A stretch of DNA of 64,000 nucleotides from Roseiarcus sp963770275 (GCA_963770275.1 CAVYPD010000008.1:1-64000); one strand, 5' to 3'. Shown: positions 11,163 to 19,860, numbered from the stretch's first letter. A program made the numbers and translations. The notes: generated by a model from the letters alone, not told the origin.

Positions 11163-11235
11163 ACATGAGTTGGCGGAAAGACAAGCCCCGTGGACGCGTC
11201 GCGCTGCTCGGCTATCGTCACAGCAGTCGTGAGGC
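11163..11235 (+). pseudogene. Remnant of a TetR-gene 5' end
   Basis: A 23-base stretch at 11163-11185 is identical to the start of the TetR gene at 18616-18638, including its ATG. It encodes MSWRKDK in both places. Similarity continues weakly: GYRHSSREA here against GYHHGNLREA in the intact gene. The frame does not continue as a TetR protein. I read it as a decayed partial copy in the gap between the SGNH hydrolase gene and pdeM. Confidence 0.55.
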
Positions 11236-11283
11236 GCATCCGCACCGAACCCCCGGAACGCAACCGGATCTTTAGCTTCCGCC

Positions 11284-11998
11284 TTATCGAGTCTTTTCGG
11301 TCCGATAGGCGGGAAGCCTCCGAAGGGCGCCGGGGCCTCGCGTCACGTCGAACACGCCCCGAGCCGTCGCGATCAGCGCCCGCTCGCCTTCGCCTGGAGT
11401 CACCAGCGAGCCGCCGACAAACTCGCCAAAAGCGGGCAGCACGATCTGCCGCTCGCCCATCACGAAACAGGGCGTGCGAAGCGAATCGCGCCCCGGCCCG
11501 TTCAGGCGGACGACCGGATGGAGGTGTCCCGCGAGAGCAAGAGGCCCGGAGACGTTGTCGCGCGCAATCGGGTGGTGCCGGCACTCTATGCCGCCGATCA
11601 AGGCGGGCGCGTCCGCGCAGGCGAAGCCGCAGTCCGAATAGAACGGACCGGCTCCGCGATCGTGGTTGCCGAGCACGATGGTGAACGCGAGCGACGACCA
11701 GCGCGCCCGCCAGGCGCAGAGCGACTTGAGAAGGCCTGGCGTCATCGCGGCTGCGCGCGTGGGTGAAATCCCCCAGCGCCACGACATGCTGAGGAGAGAT
11801 CGTCTCGATCAGTTCGGCGAGGCGCCTTAGCGTCTCCTCACTGACGCCGGTCGGCGCGGGCGCGCCCAGCGCGCGGAAGGTCGCCGCCTTGCCAAGATGG
11901 AGATCGGCGACAAACAGGGTCTTCGCGCCGGGCGCCCAAACGGCGCGTTCGGGCAAGAGTTTCAGGATTCCAGCGCGCACAGCCTCAAGCGCGTTCAA
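11284..11998 (-). CDS. pdeM: Ligase-associated DNA damage response endonuclease PdeM (frameshifted)
   Basis: PdeM is a calcineurin-like metallophosphoesterase usually encoded with a dedicated ATP-dependent ligase, an exonuclease and an Lhr-type helicase. The metal-binding blocks are visible: FVADLHLGKAATFR, LGDFTHAR, IVLGNHDRG and LAGHLHPVVRL. The family ending MGERQIVLPAFGEFVGG is present. One frameshift lies near 11745, between LGDFTHARS and the rest. The TTG start at 11998 overlaps the helicase stop (TTGA), so the two are translationally coupled. About 237 residues is the family norm. Confidence 0.92.
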
Positions 11999-14482
11999 GC
12001 GTCGGCCGCCTTTTCAAGCTGCGCCACCATCCGGTCGATGCGCGCCGACAAGGTCTCATTCGACAGCCGCTCGCGAAGGCGCTGGACCATCAATGGGAAC
12101 CCGAACGGCGTCGGGCGTTTCAAACTTCGGACTTCGAGTTGGCGCGCCGACATTGTCCGAAGCGTTTCCTGCAGGCGCCGCACGTCGAGTTCATCCTCGA
12201 GCACTTCGCGCTCGGCCTGTTTGAGAAGCCCATTGGCGGGGTCGTATTTGCGAAACACGTCGTAAAAGAGTCCTGACGAAGCCTGCATCACGCTCATCTT
12301 GCGCCGCTCGCCTGGAAATCCGCGCGAAACGAGGCCCGCAATGTGGGCAATGTCGCGGAAGCGCCGACGCGCCAGTTCGCCAGCGTTGAGGCTCGCGACG
12401 ACCTCCTCTGTCAGCGCCTCGATGCTTTCGGCGGGCGCGATCAGGGACGGGAGCATTTCCGCCCAATCGCGCGCGTTCGCGCTCAAAATCTCGAACCCAT
12501 AATCGTTGACGCTGAGCGAAAACGCGCCCTCGCGCTCACGCGCCGCTCGCCACGCGATCAGGCTCGTGAGACCGAGATGAATGTCGCGGCCGGCGAAGGG
12601 ATAGAGGAAGAGATGCCAGCCCTCGCGCGATTTCATCGTCTCCGCGAGAAGGTTTGCGGGCGTCGGCAACGCGGACCACTTGCGTTGCACTTCGATGAGC
12701 GGTCGCGCGGCCGCAAGCTCCGGCTCCTCGTAGTCGCCCTTTCCGGCGCGCACAAAGGCGTCCAGCATGGCGTCGGCGAGCGTCGTCGAAAGCGGCATCC
12801 GGCCGCCCTGCCATCGCGGCGTCGCTCCGCCGCCGCTTGCGGCGCGCACATAGGCCGTCTGGTCGCGCAGCCGAACGAATTCCAGCGAGCGGCCGGCGAA
12901 CCAGAACTTGTCGCCCGCCTTCATGCGCGCGACGAAGCTCTCCTCCACGGCGCCGAGCTTTGCGCCCCGTGGCGCGGGCCCGTACTGCACCATGACGGAC
13001 GCGTCGCTCACGATCGCGCCGATGTTCAGCTTGTGGCGCAGCGCCACGTACCGGTCGGCCGCGCGCCACACGCCTTTCGCATCGGGCGCAACACGGCGGA
13101 AGCCGGGATAGGCCGTGAGGCTCGGACCACCGCGTCGGATGAAATCGAGCACCCACGATCCAGTTTTCGTCCGTGAGATGTTCGTAGGCCGCGGTCTCGC
13201 GCACTTCCGCGAGCAGATCATCGGGCCGAAAGCCGCCGCCGAGCGCAACGGTCACGCAATGCTGGGCGAGGACGTCCAGGGGCGCGTTGAGGCTGCGACG
13301 GCTTTCGATCTTTTTCTTTAAGACCGCGTCCCGGACCGCGGCGGCTTCGACCAGTTCGAGCGTATGCGTTGGAACCAGCGTGATGCGAGAAACGCGGCCG
13401 GGCGCGTGGCCGCTTCGCCCTGCCCGCTGCAGAAGCCGCGCGACGCCTTTGGGCGACCCGATCTGGATCACGCGCTCGACGGGCAGGAAATCGACGCCAA
13501 GGTCGAGGCTCGAGGTGCAGACGACCGCCTTCAGCGACCCCTCCTTCAGCCCCTGCTCCACCCAGTCGCGCGTCTCGCGCGACAGCGAGCCGTGATGGAT
13601 CGCAAGGATTCCAGCCCATTCCGGCCGCAGGCGAAGAATATGCTGATACCAGAGCTCCGCCTGAGAGCGCGTGTTGGTGAAAACGAGGGTGGTCGTCGCG
13701 GCTTCGATCTCGGCCACCACCTGTTCGACCATTTTGGCGCCAAGGTGACCCGCCCAGGGAAAGCGCTCCGGCGCTTTCGGCAAAAGCGTGTCGATGATCA
13801 GCGGCTTGTCGAGCCGACCCTCGACGAGCGCTCCACGTGGCGCGTCGCGGGGCCCGAGAAGCACGCGCTTCGCGTCCTCGAGGTTGCCGATGGTCGCCGA
13901 AAGACCCCAGGTCGCAACGCTGGGACGAAAATGACGAAGGCGAGCGAGCGCAAGCTCTGTCTGCACGCCGCGCTTGTTGCCGATGAGCTCGTGCCATTCG
14001 TCGACGATGACGAAGGCAAGCGAAGCGAACGTCTCCCGCGCGCGCTCCTGCGTGAGCATGAGCGAGAGGCTTTCCGGCGTGGTGACGAGGAGGCGCGGAG
14101 GCTTTTTCGTCTGGGCCGCGCGCTGGCTGCTCGATGTGTCGCCGGTGCGGGCGCCGATCCGCCACAGCGAAGAGCCGTCCTCGGCCGCGACGCCGGCGAA
14201 AGCCTCGCGCAGCGATCGCTCCGTGTCGGCGGCGAGCGCGCGCATCGGCGTGACCCAGAGCACGCGGATTGCGTCATCCGCATCCGCTCTTTCGCTCGAG
14301 GCGAGCCAGGCGCCGAACGCAATCGCCAGCGTCTTGCCCGATCCCGTCGTCGCGTGGAGGAGCCCGGATCGGCCCTCCGCCATGAGCCGCCAGGTCTCCC
14401 GCTGAAACGGAAAGATTGTCCAGTTTCGACGAGCGAACCAGGACTTCGACCGCAGCGCGCGATCGACAGGATGCGCAGCAGG
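11995..14482 (-). CDS. Ligase-associated DEXH-box helicase, Lhr family (frameshifted)
   Basis: This is a superfamily 2 DNA helicase of about 829 residues linked to DNA repair. It shows Walker A ATTGSGKT, motif Ia WVTPMRALAADT, the DEXH box as DEWHEL, motif III LSATIGN, HHGSLSRE, and motif VI QRAGRSGH. The Lhr winged-helix and C-terminal core follow. A frameshift near 13160 joins DENW to VLDFIRRGGPSLTAYPGF. A second near 14400 adds the N-terminal segment SWFARRNWTIFPFQRETWRL. No clear start codon is found upstream in that frame, which meets a TAG, so the 5' end is unresolved and probably hides another indel. It overlaps pdeM downstream. The ligase and exonuclease normally found with this pair are not next to it. 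Confidence 0.9.
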
Positions 14483-14714
14483 CGCGCGCTATCGGCGGGC
14501 CGGCCGGACGGCCCGGTGTGATCGCTCCGGTCGTCCTTCTGTTTAAGTCGCAGATGGCTTTTCAGGGTGAACCCCAGCTTGAAACGCGGATGGCGAAGAA
14601 GGCTCGCGCTCCACCGCTAGATGGGCGCCCCGGTCCCGCCAAGGAAGTGAGCGCCGCGGGGGATTGACGGACCGCCGATTGGATTTTCGCACGAGACGCC
14701 CTATCTCCCGCCCC

Positions 14715-14765
14715 GTGAGGCAACGTCCTCCTCCTTCTTAAGGGTCCAAGTCCGGGACGGCCCGG
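14715..14765 (+). promoter_or_regulatory. Possible guanidine-II (mini-ykkC) riboswitch
   Basis: A hairpin CCGGG-ACGG-CCCGG at 14752-14765 has the ACGR tetraloop that defines guanidine-II riboswitch stems. It lies just upstream of a SugE-type exporter gene, the classical target of this riboswitch. The motif needs two such stems. The only candidate for the first is GAGG-CAACGT-CCTC at 14717-14730, whose loop does not fit ACGR exactly. With frequent indels in this sequence the misfit may be an error, but the call is tentative. Confidence 0.4.
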
Positions 14766-14786
14766 CGCTTTTTCATGGGGTTCGCC

Positions 14787-15121
14787 GTGGCCTGGGTTTA
14801 TCTTGTTATCGCCGGCTTTCTGGAAATCGCGTGGGCTTACGCGATGAAGCAATCCGACGGCTTCACACGGCTCTGGCCAACCGCCATCACGATCAGCGCC
14901 AGGTTGGAAGCGTCGACCTCCTGGCGCTGGCCATGCGGGCGATTCCCCTGAGCACCGCCTATCCGATCTGGACCGGCATCGGCGCAGTCGGCGCCCTTCT
15001 GATCGGCGTGACGATCCTTGGTGAGCAGGCGACCGCGGCCCGCATCATCGCCCGCCGCGCTCGTCATAGCCGGGCTGGTGATGATGAAGGTGAGCACCGG
15101 TTCCAGAGCGCTCATTCCTAG
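14787..15121 (+). CDS. SMR-family exporter, SugE/Gdx type (frameshifted)
   Basis: This small four-helix membrane exporter has about 110 residues. The first helix reads AWVYLVIAGFLEIAWAYAMK, with the essential Glu in FLEIAW, followed by a Gly-Phe-Thr/Ser turn as in SugE. The rest (LLALAMRAIPLSTAYPIWTG, IGAVGALLIGVTILGE, LVIAGLVMMKVSTG) is the SugE signature with the WTGIGAVGA block. Frameshifts lie near 14900 and 15050. SugE/Gdx proteins export guanidinium. I chose the GTG start at 14787 because it aligns with SugE starts and has GGGG upstream; an ATG at 14775 would add four residues. A guanidine-II-like hairpin precedes it. Confidence 0.85.
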
Positions 15122-15160
15122 TCATTTGCTACAATGCGACCTTCGAGGTACCGACCCGCC

Positions 15161-15802
15161 ATGAGCGAAAGCCATTTTTTTGACCACACTTTCGGCGCGC
15201 TGCTGTTCGACATGGATGGCACGATACTCAACTCCATTGCGTCGGCCGAACGCGTATGGTCCGCCTGGGCTGAGCGCCATGGCCTGGATGTCCCGTCCTT
15301 CCTCCCCACGATTCACGGCGTGCGCGCGATCGAAACGATCACCGCGCTTCGACTGCCGGGCGTCGATGCTAAAGCCGAGGTCCACGCGCTCCTGCTTGCC
15401 GAGATCGAGGATGTGGAGGGGATCGAGGCGATCGAAGGCGCCAGGGCCTTTCTCGCTTCTCTGCCGCCTGACCGATGGGCCATCGTCACGTCGTCGCCCC
15501 GCGAGCTTGCGCTACGTCGACTTGAAGCCGCCGGCCTGCCGCCGCCTGCCGTGTTGGTAACCGGCGAAGATGTCGAACACGGCAAGCCCGCTCCCGACTG
15601 CTTCTTGCTGGGAGCAAAACGCTTGGGCCAGAAGATTGAGGATTGCCTCGTGTTCGAAGACGCTCCGGCCGGCATTCAGGCAGCCGAGGCCGCCGGCGCC
15701 GCGCTGATCGTCGTCACCACGACGCACAAGCACCCGCTCGACACCCGCCATCCGACGATCACAGGCTACGGCAAACTGACGGCCGCACTCCTTCGCAGCT
15801 GA
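15161..15802 (+). CDS. HAD-superfamily sugar phosphatase
   Basis: This is an intact 213-residue hydrolase of the beta-phosphoglucomutase-like HAD group. Motif I is LLFDMDGTILNS (nucleophile Asp), motif II is IVTSSP, motif III includes the Lys in GEDVEHGKPAPDCFL, and motif IV is CLVFEDAPAGIQAA. The helical cap between motifs I and II is typical of small sugar-phosphate and glycerol-3-phosphate phosphatases. The exact substrate is unknown. I use the ATG at 15161 (MSESHFF); an in-frame start at 15134 would add nine poorly conserved residues. It converges with the ydcZ-type gene, with only 3 bases between their stops. Confidence 0.88.
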   Translation: MSESHFFDHTFGALLFDMDGTILNSIASAERVWSAWAERHGLDVPSFLPTIHGVRAIETITALRLPGVDAKAEVHALLLAEIEDVEGIEAIEGARAFLASLPPDRWAIVTSSPRELALRRLEAAGLPPPAVLVTGEDVEHGKPAPDCFLLGAKRLGQKIEDCLVFEDAPAGIQAAEAAGAALIVVTTTHKHPLDTRHPTITGYGKLTAALLRS

Positions 15803-15805
15803 CCA

Positions 15806-16252
15806 TCAACGCCGGATCAGCACGACGCCAACGATCAGCAGCGCGACGCCGATCAGGCGAGCCGTGTCAATCGGACGTTGGGCAAGGCCTAGCCATCCGA
15901 AATGGTCGAACGCCACCGAAGCGAACATCTGGCCAGTGATGACAAGCGCGATGAACGTTGCGGCGCCGATCTGGGGCACAAGGAAAATGCCAAGGCCAAT
16001 GAAAATCGCGCCGAAGGCGCCGCCGCTCCAAGCCCACCATGGAATGCGCGTCGCCAAAGTCACTGCGGGGAGCGGGTCACGGAACGCAAGGACGAGCAGG
16101 GCCATGCAGGCCCAGCCGACGGCGTAGCTCATGAAGCCCGACCAAGCGCCTGACTGGAGGGCCCCCCGCAAGTTTGCGTTCAGCACCTGCTGAATGACGA
16201 CGCTGACCCCCGCCGCGAGTGCTAGGACAACAGGGAGCAGAGCGCTGAGCAT
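15806..16252 (-). CDS. DMT-family transporter of the YdcZ/DUF606 type
   Basis: This 148-residue protein has five hydrophobic segments and starts MLSALLPVVLALAAGVSVVI. The conserved IPWWAWSGGAFGAIFIGLGI, LVPQIGAATFIALVITGQMF and DHFGWLGL blocks match the DUF606 half-size members of the drug/metabolite transporter superfamily. Such proteins often work as homo- or heterodimers. The substrate is unknown. The frame is intact. Confidence 0.88.
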   Translation of the reverse strand: MLSALLPVVLALAAGVSVVIQQVLNANLRGALQSGAWSGFMSYAVGWACMALLVLAFRDPLPAVTLATRIPWWAWSGGAFGAIFIGLGIFLVPQIGAATFIALVITGQMFASVAFDHFGWLGLAQRPIDTARLIGVALLIVGVVLIRR

Positions 16253-16316
16253 CGGGGCTGTGACCTTTTAGGGAGTTCTAAGTTCGGCGGGCGAATCGCC
16301 GAGACAACAATCGCGC

Positions 16317-16895
16317 TCAAGAGAGATCGTGCAGATCCTTTTGCGTCGGCTCGGACACGCGGAACTCCGAAAATACGACCGTCAGTCCCGCTCGCTCCGG
16401 CGTGCAACACATCGGACCCACACGATAGCTCTTGGCGATCGGAAACGGACAGAGCCGCATGAGCGGCCAGAGCTTCCCGTCGCTGGACAGCTGAAGCCGC
16501 AGGACGCCCGCTTTGACGGTTACACGCATCCTGAAATCGGTGGCGTCGCCATGATGCGCAGCCGTAGCCCAGTCCGATTTGCCGAGCGTGAGCACGCTGC
16601 TCGCCATCGGCTTGCCGTCGGAGAGTTCGATCCCGGCCTTGATCCACGCGTCATCGGCAAGGCGCACCATCAGTCCGGCTTGGTCGTAAAGCTCTCGATA
16701 TTGCGCCTGGATGCGCATCTCGGCCGTAAAGTCGCCTACGGTCTCAAAGCCGAAGAAATGACCGGTGTCGCGCGTGAACCCATAATACGTCTCACGCCAG
16801 AAATCGGTTGACCGATCGGTGGTGACTTTGAGGGCGTCGCCGTCGCGACGCCAGACGGCAGGCTCGTTCAGCCAGGTGCATTGTGTGAAAGTCAT
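16317..16895 (-). CDS. DUF1349 domain protein
   Basis: This intact 192-residue protein has the DUF1349 fold, a concanavalin A-like jelly roll. Diagnostic stretches are LNEPAVWRRDGDALKVTTD, TDFWRETYYGFTRDTGHFF, YDQAGLMVRLADDAWIKAG and GPMCCTPERAGLTVVFSEF. No signal peptide is seen, so it is cytoplasmic. Its function is not established. It starts 30 bases after the argO stop on the same strand and may be co-transcribed with it. Confidence 0.85.
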   Translation of the reverse strand: MTFTQCTWLNEPAVWRRDGDALKVTTDRSTDFWRETYYGFTRDTGHFFGFETVGDFTAEMRIQAQYRELYDQAGLMVRLADDAWIKAGIELSDGKPMASSVLTLGKSDWATAAHHGDATDFRMRVTVKAGVLRLQLSSDGKLWPLMRLCPFPIAKSYRVGPMCCTPERAGLTVVFSEFRVSEPTQKDLHDLS

Positions 16896-16925
16896 TGCTT
16901 TGCCAGGTGGTCAAAATCCCGAGCC

Positions 16926-17538
16926 TCACAAGCCCATTATCAGTTTGAAGGCAATGGTCCACATTGTGAGTGCGACGAGCGCCTCGAGCGCCCGCCAGGA
17001 CACTGGACTCGCGAAAATCGGCCGGAGCCACATCGCGCCGTAGCCAAGCGCGAAGAAAAAGAGGAACGAGCCGGTCATCGCTCCCAGCAGCGAAAGACGC
17101 CTCCTCGATCGGGAAATCGGGTCGAGATCGCTCCGAGCAACATGACCGTGTCGAGATAGACGTGAGGATTGAGCCAGGTCAGCGCGAGACACATCGCCAA
17201 AGTCTGCGTGAGGCTCGCGGAGCGCGGCGTCTCCCGCGGCAAGCGCCTCGGACGATCGCAAAGCGGAATAGAGATTGCGCGCCCCGTACCAGATCAGGAA
17301 CGCCGCGCCGCCATAGCGCATGGCCGGCACAAACCATGGCGCAGCGACAGCCATCTGCCGAAAGCTCGTCACGCCGAGCGCGATCAGGGCCGCGTCTGAC
17401 AGGCTGCACGCGAGACTGACCGCAAAGACGTGCGCGCCCATGAGGCCCTGGCGCAGGACAAAGGCGTTCTGCGCGCCGATCGCGACGATCAGGCTGAGTC
17501 CCGCCATAAGACCTGTCGACGTAAACTGAGAGGCTCAT
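16926..17538 (-). CDS. argO: LysE/ArgO-family amino acid exporter (frameshifted)
   Basis: This exporter of basic amino acids has about 204 residues and six hydrophobic segments. The hallmark first block LIVAIGAQNAFVLRQGLMG is present, then LIALGVTSFRQMA, WYGARNLYSALR, and at the end MTGSFLFFFALGYGAMWL. Frameshifts lie near 17530, just after the ATG (MSL, then QFTSTGLMAGL), and at about 17215 and 17110. In the middle frame the expected LTWLNPHVYLDTVMLLGAIS is readable. It is divergent from an ArgP-type LysR regulator, the standard argO/argP arrangement, so induction by Lys or Arg through ArgP is likely. Confidence 0.88.
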
Positions 17539-17541
17539 GCC

Positions 17542-17579
17542 CCGCGATATCTCCCGAAACCGGGAAAGCGGTATCGCGG
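17542..17579. promoter_or_regulatory. Nested inverted repeat in argO-argP intergenic region
   Basis: An outer 8-bp repeat CCGCGATA (17542-17549) pairs with TATCGCGG (17572-17579). An inner hairpin CCCG-AAAC-CGGG lies at 17553-17564. An A/T-rich stretch with TAGTATAATTAATAT follows before argP and may hold the argP promoter. The repeat is close to the argO start and could be an operator or leader structure. Confidence 0.45.
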
Positions 17580-17633
17580 CGGGTCAATTTAGTATAATTA
17601 ATATCTCTAAGTCTAATTAAGCAGAGCTAATCC

Positions 17634-18592
17634 ATGCTCGACTATCCTGCTCTCCGGGCCGTTGCGGCAGTCGTCCAGACCGGCGGCTTTGAAAAAGCCG
17701 CCCGCGTCCTGAATGTGACGCCCTCCGCTATCTCGCAAAGGGTAAAGCAGCTGGAGGAGCGCCTCGGAACCGTCCTGATCGAGAGGGGCAGCCCCTGCGT
17801 CGCAACGGAGCAGGGTGAATGGCTCTGTCGGCATATGGACAATGTGGGCATGCTCGAAGGCGAATTGTTCGAGCATCTCCCGATGCTCGTCGATCCGGCC
17901 GAACCGACACAAAGGACGACGCTCAATATCGCAACGAACGCCGACAGTCTTGGAACCTGGTTCGTGGCGGCCGCGTCGAACTTCGCGAAGGACTCCCAGT
18001 ATCTCCTGAATATCGTGGTCGACGATCAGGATCACACCGCCGAATGGCTGCGGCGGGGACGGGTTATCGCGGCGGTCACCAGCCTGGAAAAGCCGGTGCC
18101 GGGTTGCAAGCGAATAAAGCTCGGCGCGCTCCGCTATCATGCGACAGCGAGCCCCGGTTTCATGTCCCGATATTTTGCCCAAGGGGTCACCGCCGAAGCG
18201 ATCGGCGATGCACCGGCCCTCACTTTCAACCAGAAAGACAGGTTACAAAGCCGGTGGCTGAGCCAAACGTTCGGAAGTGATCTGCCTCATCCGACCCACT
18301 GGCTTCCTTCGACCCAGAGTTTTGTCGAGGCGAGCCTCTTCGGCATGGGCTGGGGCATGAACCCGAGCGAACTTGTGCGGGACCATCTGCAGGCCGGCCG
18401 TTTGGTTGAACTCGTCCCCAACACGCCGTTGGATGTTGCGATTGATTGGCAGATCAACCGTTTCGCCGCCGATAAGCTTGTGGGGCTGACAAGACATATC
18501 GCCGCCTGTCGCTCGCGGCCGTCTCATCCCGCCTTGAGGCGTTCTCGACGACGCCAGCCGGATGCAGGGGCCCAAGAGCATCGACACTTTGA
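17634..18592 (+). CDS. argP: LysR-family regulator ArgP/LysG (frameshift near end)
   Basis: This is a LysR-type activator of about 319 residues. The N-terminal winged helix reads MLDYPALRAVAAVVQTGGFE, then AARVLNVTPSAISQRVKQLE. The co-inducer domain follows, with IATNADSLGTWFV, LNIVVDDQDHTAEWLRRG and FGMGWGMNPSELV, all close to ArgP/IciA. After LTRHIA the frame probably shifts near 18500 to RRLSLAAVSSRLEAFSTTPA and ends at TGA 18590-18592. Without that shift the frame runs on into the TetR gene and would create a false fusion of 545 residues. It is divergent from argO and is its likely activator. Confidence 0.88.
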
Positions 18593-18600
18593 CCGCCATG

Positions 18601-18619
18601 ATGTAAGGGCTCTTTACAT
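18601..18619. promoter_or_regulatory. Palindromic operator overlapping TetR start codon
   Basis: ATGTAAGGGCTCTTTACAT is an inverted repeat with 6-bp arms (ATGTAA/TTACAT) and a 7-bp spacer. It ends on the first two bases of the TetR gene's ATG. A related palindrome precedes the DUF2852 gene at 19334. Binding by the TetR protein, giving autoregulation, is an inference. Confidence 0.55.
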
Positions 18620-19271
18620 GAGTTGGCGGAAAGACAAGGCCGGCGAGCCCGATCCGCCGCGCGGTTATCATCATGGCAACTTGCGCGAGGCGCTGATCCG
18701 CGCCGCGTTGGAGCTGATCGCGACGAAGGGGACAGCCGGTTTCACTTTCGCCGAAGCCGCCCGCTTTGCCGGCGTCAGCCCGGCGGCGCCCTATCGGCAC
18801 TTCCGCGACCGCGACGAACTGATGGCGAGCGTGGCTTTGCGCGGCTTCGAGCAGTTCGAGGCGGCGTTGGCGCGCGCCTGGGATGGCGGTCGCCCTGATG
18901 CCTTCACCGCGTTGGATCGGCTCGGCAAGGCCTATCTCGAATTCGCTCGCGCTGAGCCGGCATTCTACTCGGCGATGTTCGAGGCGGGCGTTCCGGCCGG
19001 AGCGAATCCCCCGCTGCGAGAAGCCGGCGAACGCGCTTTCTCTGTCTTGCGCAAGGCTGCCGACGCGATCTGCGCCGCGATGCCCTCTTCAGGCCGCCCG
19101 CCTGCCCTAATGGTTGCGCTCCACATCTGGGCCATGGCGCACGGCGTCGCTTCGCTCTTTGGACGCGCGGATGGGGCACGCCGGGCCCTGCCAATGTCTC
19201 CGTGGGAACTCCTGGAGGCGCAAGTGCTGGTCTATTTGCGAGGGCTCGGGGTTAATGGGGCGCGGCCGTGA
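18618..19271 (+). CDS. TetR/AcrR-family regulator with WHG-type C-terminal domain
   Basis: This intact regulator has 217 residues. The helix-turn-helix is FTFAEAARFAGVSPAAPYRH, preceded by GYHHGNLREALIRAALELI. The C-terminal ligand domain has RAEPAFYSAMFEAG and LHIWAMAHGVASLFGR, typical of the WHG/TetR_C_33 group. The start is ATG 18618 (MSWRKDK). The ligand is unknown. A palindrome covers its start codon and a second, stronger one lies just upstream of the next gene, DUF2852, so it probably represses both. Confidence 0.9.
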   Translation: MSWRKDKAGEPDPPRGYHHGNLREALIRAALELIATKGTAGFTFAEAARFAGVSPAAPYRHFRDRDELMASVALRGFEQFEAALARAWDGGRPDAFTALDRLGKAYLEFARAEPAFYSAMFEAGVPAGANPPLREAGERAFSVLRKAADAICAAMPSSGRPPALMVALHIWAMAHGVASLFGRADGARRALPMSPWELLEAQVLVYLRGLGVNGARP

Positions 19272-19333
19272 GCACGCGGCCTTCGCGATCCAAAATTGTG
19301 GCGCAAGGACTTGACAATCGCTCTCGCTAGGAA

Positions 19334-19354
19334 GTAAATGTTCATTACATTTAC
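19334..19354. promoter_or_regulatory. Palindromic operator upstream of DUF2852 gene
   Basis: A perfect palindrome GTAAATGT-N5-ACATTTAC ends 15 bases before the DUF2852 ATG at 19370. It shares the TTACAT half with the element over the TetR start at 18601-18619. It is the strongest candidate operator for the TetR protein. Confidence 0.65.
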
Positions 19355-19369
19355 ACGTGAGGACGCGCC

Positions 19370-19822
19370 ATGCCAATCATTCTTACGGTTTTGGGGTTTC
19401 TGTGGTGGTGGCCGATCGGGCTGCTGCTTCTCGCCCTGTTTGTCGGACGGGGAAAGTTCGGCTGCAGGCGTCACCTGTCTTACGCAGGAGACGCGCCGAT
19501 GTTCGGCAGGGATCACGGTCGGGATCGCTGGGAACACAAGATGACCCGCTTGCAGGAAAAGATGGATAAAGTGCGCGACCGGATGGATCGGGTCCGGGGC
19601 GGCGACTGGTTTGGCCCCTCGACGAGCGGCAACCGGGCCTTCGACGACTATCGCGAGGAGACTCTAAAGCGCCTCGAAGAGGAGCAACGCGAGTTCAGGG
19701 ATTTCCTAGCGCGGCTGCGCTTCGCGAGGGACCGCGCCGAGTTCGATCAGTTCATGACCGCGCGGCGCGGGCGTCCTTCTGAACCGAATACGCAAGGTCA
19801 GCCGGTCGAACCGCGCGACTGA
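19370..19822 (+). CDS. DUF2852 membrane-anchored coiled-coil protein
   Basis: This 150-residue protein begins with one transmembrane helix (LTVLGFLWWWPIGLLLLALF). A long charged helical region follows, rich in Arg, Glu and Asp (KMTRLQEKMDKVRDRMDRVR, then YREETLKRLEEEQREFRDFL). This is the DUF2852 pattern known from rhizobia. The function is unknown. It probably faces the cytoplasm as a coiled coil tethered to the membrane. It follows the TetR gene on the same strand with its own palindromic operator in front. Confidence 0.85.
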   Translation: MPIILTVLGFLWWWPIGLLLLALFVGRGKFGCRRHLSYAGDAPMFGRDHGRDRWEHKMTRLQEKMDKVRDRMDRVRGGDWFGPSTSGNRAFDDYREETLKRLEEEQREFRDFLARLRFARDRAEFDQFMTARRGRPSEPNTQGQPVEPRD

Positions 19823-19860
19823 CGTTCGACGAGCCACCGCCGCTCTTAGCCTAAGTCTTC

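Noticed and set aside
13364..14521. A 385-residue open frame on the plus strand opposite the helicase
   Set aside because: It is a complement-strand shadow of the Lhr-type helicase with no family resemblance.
14590..14667. Short plus-strand frame beginning MAKKARAPP
   Set aside because: No ribosome binding site and low-complexity text; the stretch 14483-14714 shows no gene I can support.
17634..19271. Continuous LysR-TetR fusion of 545 residues
   Set aside because: Both halves are complete families with their own starts, and a probable indel near 18500 explains the loss of the LysR stop.
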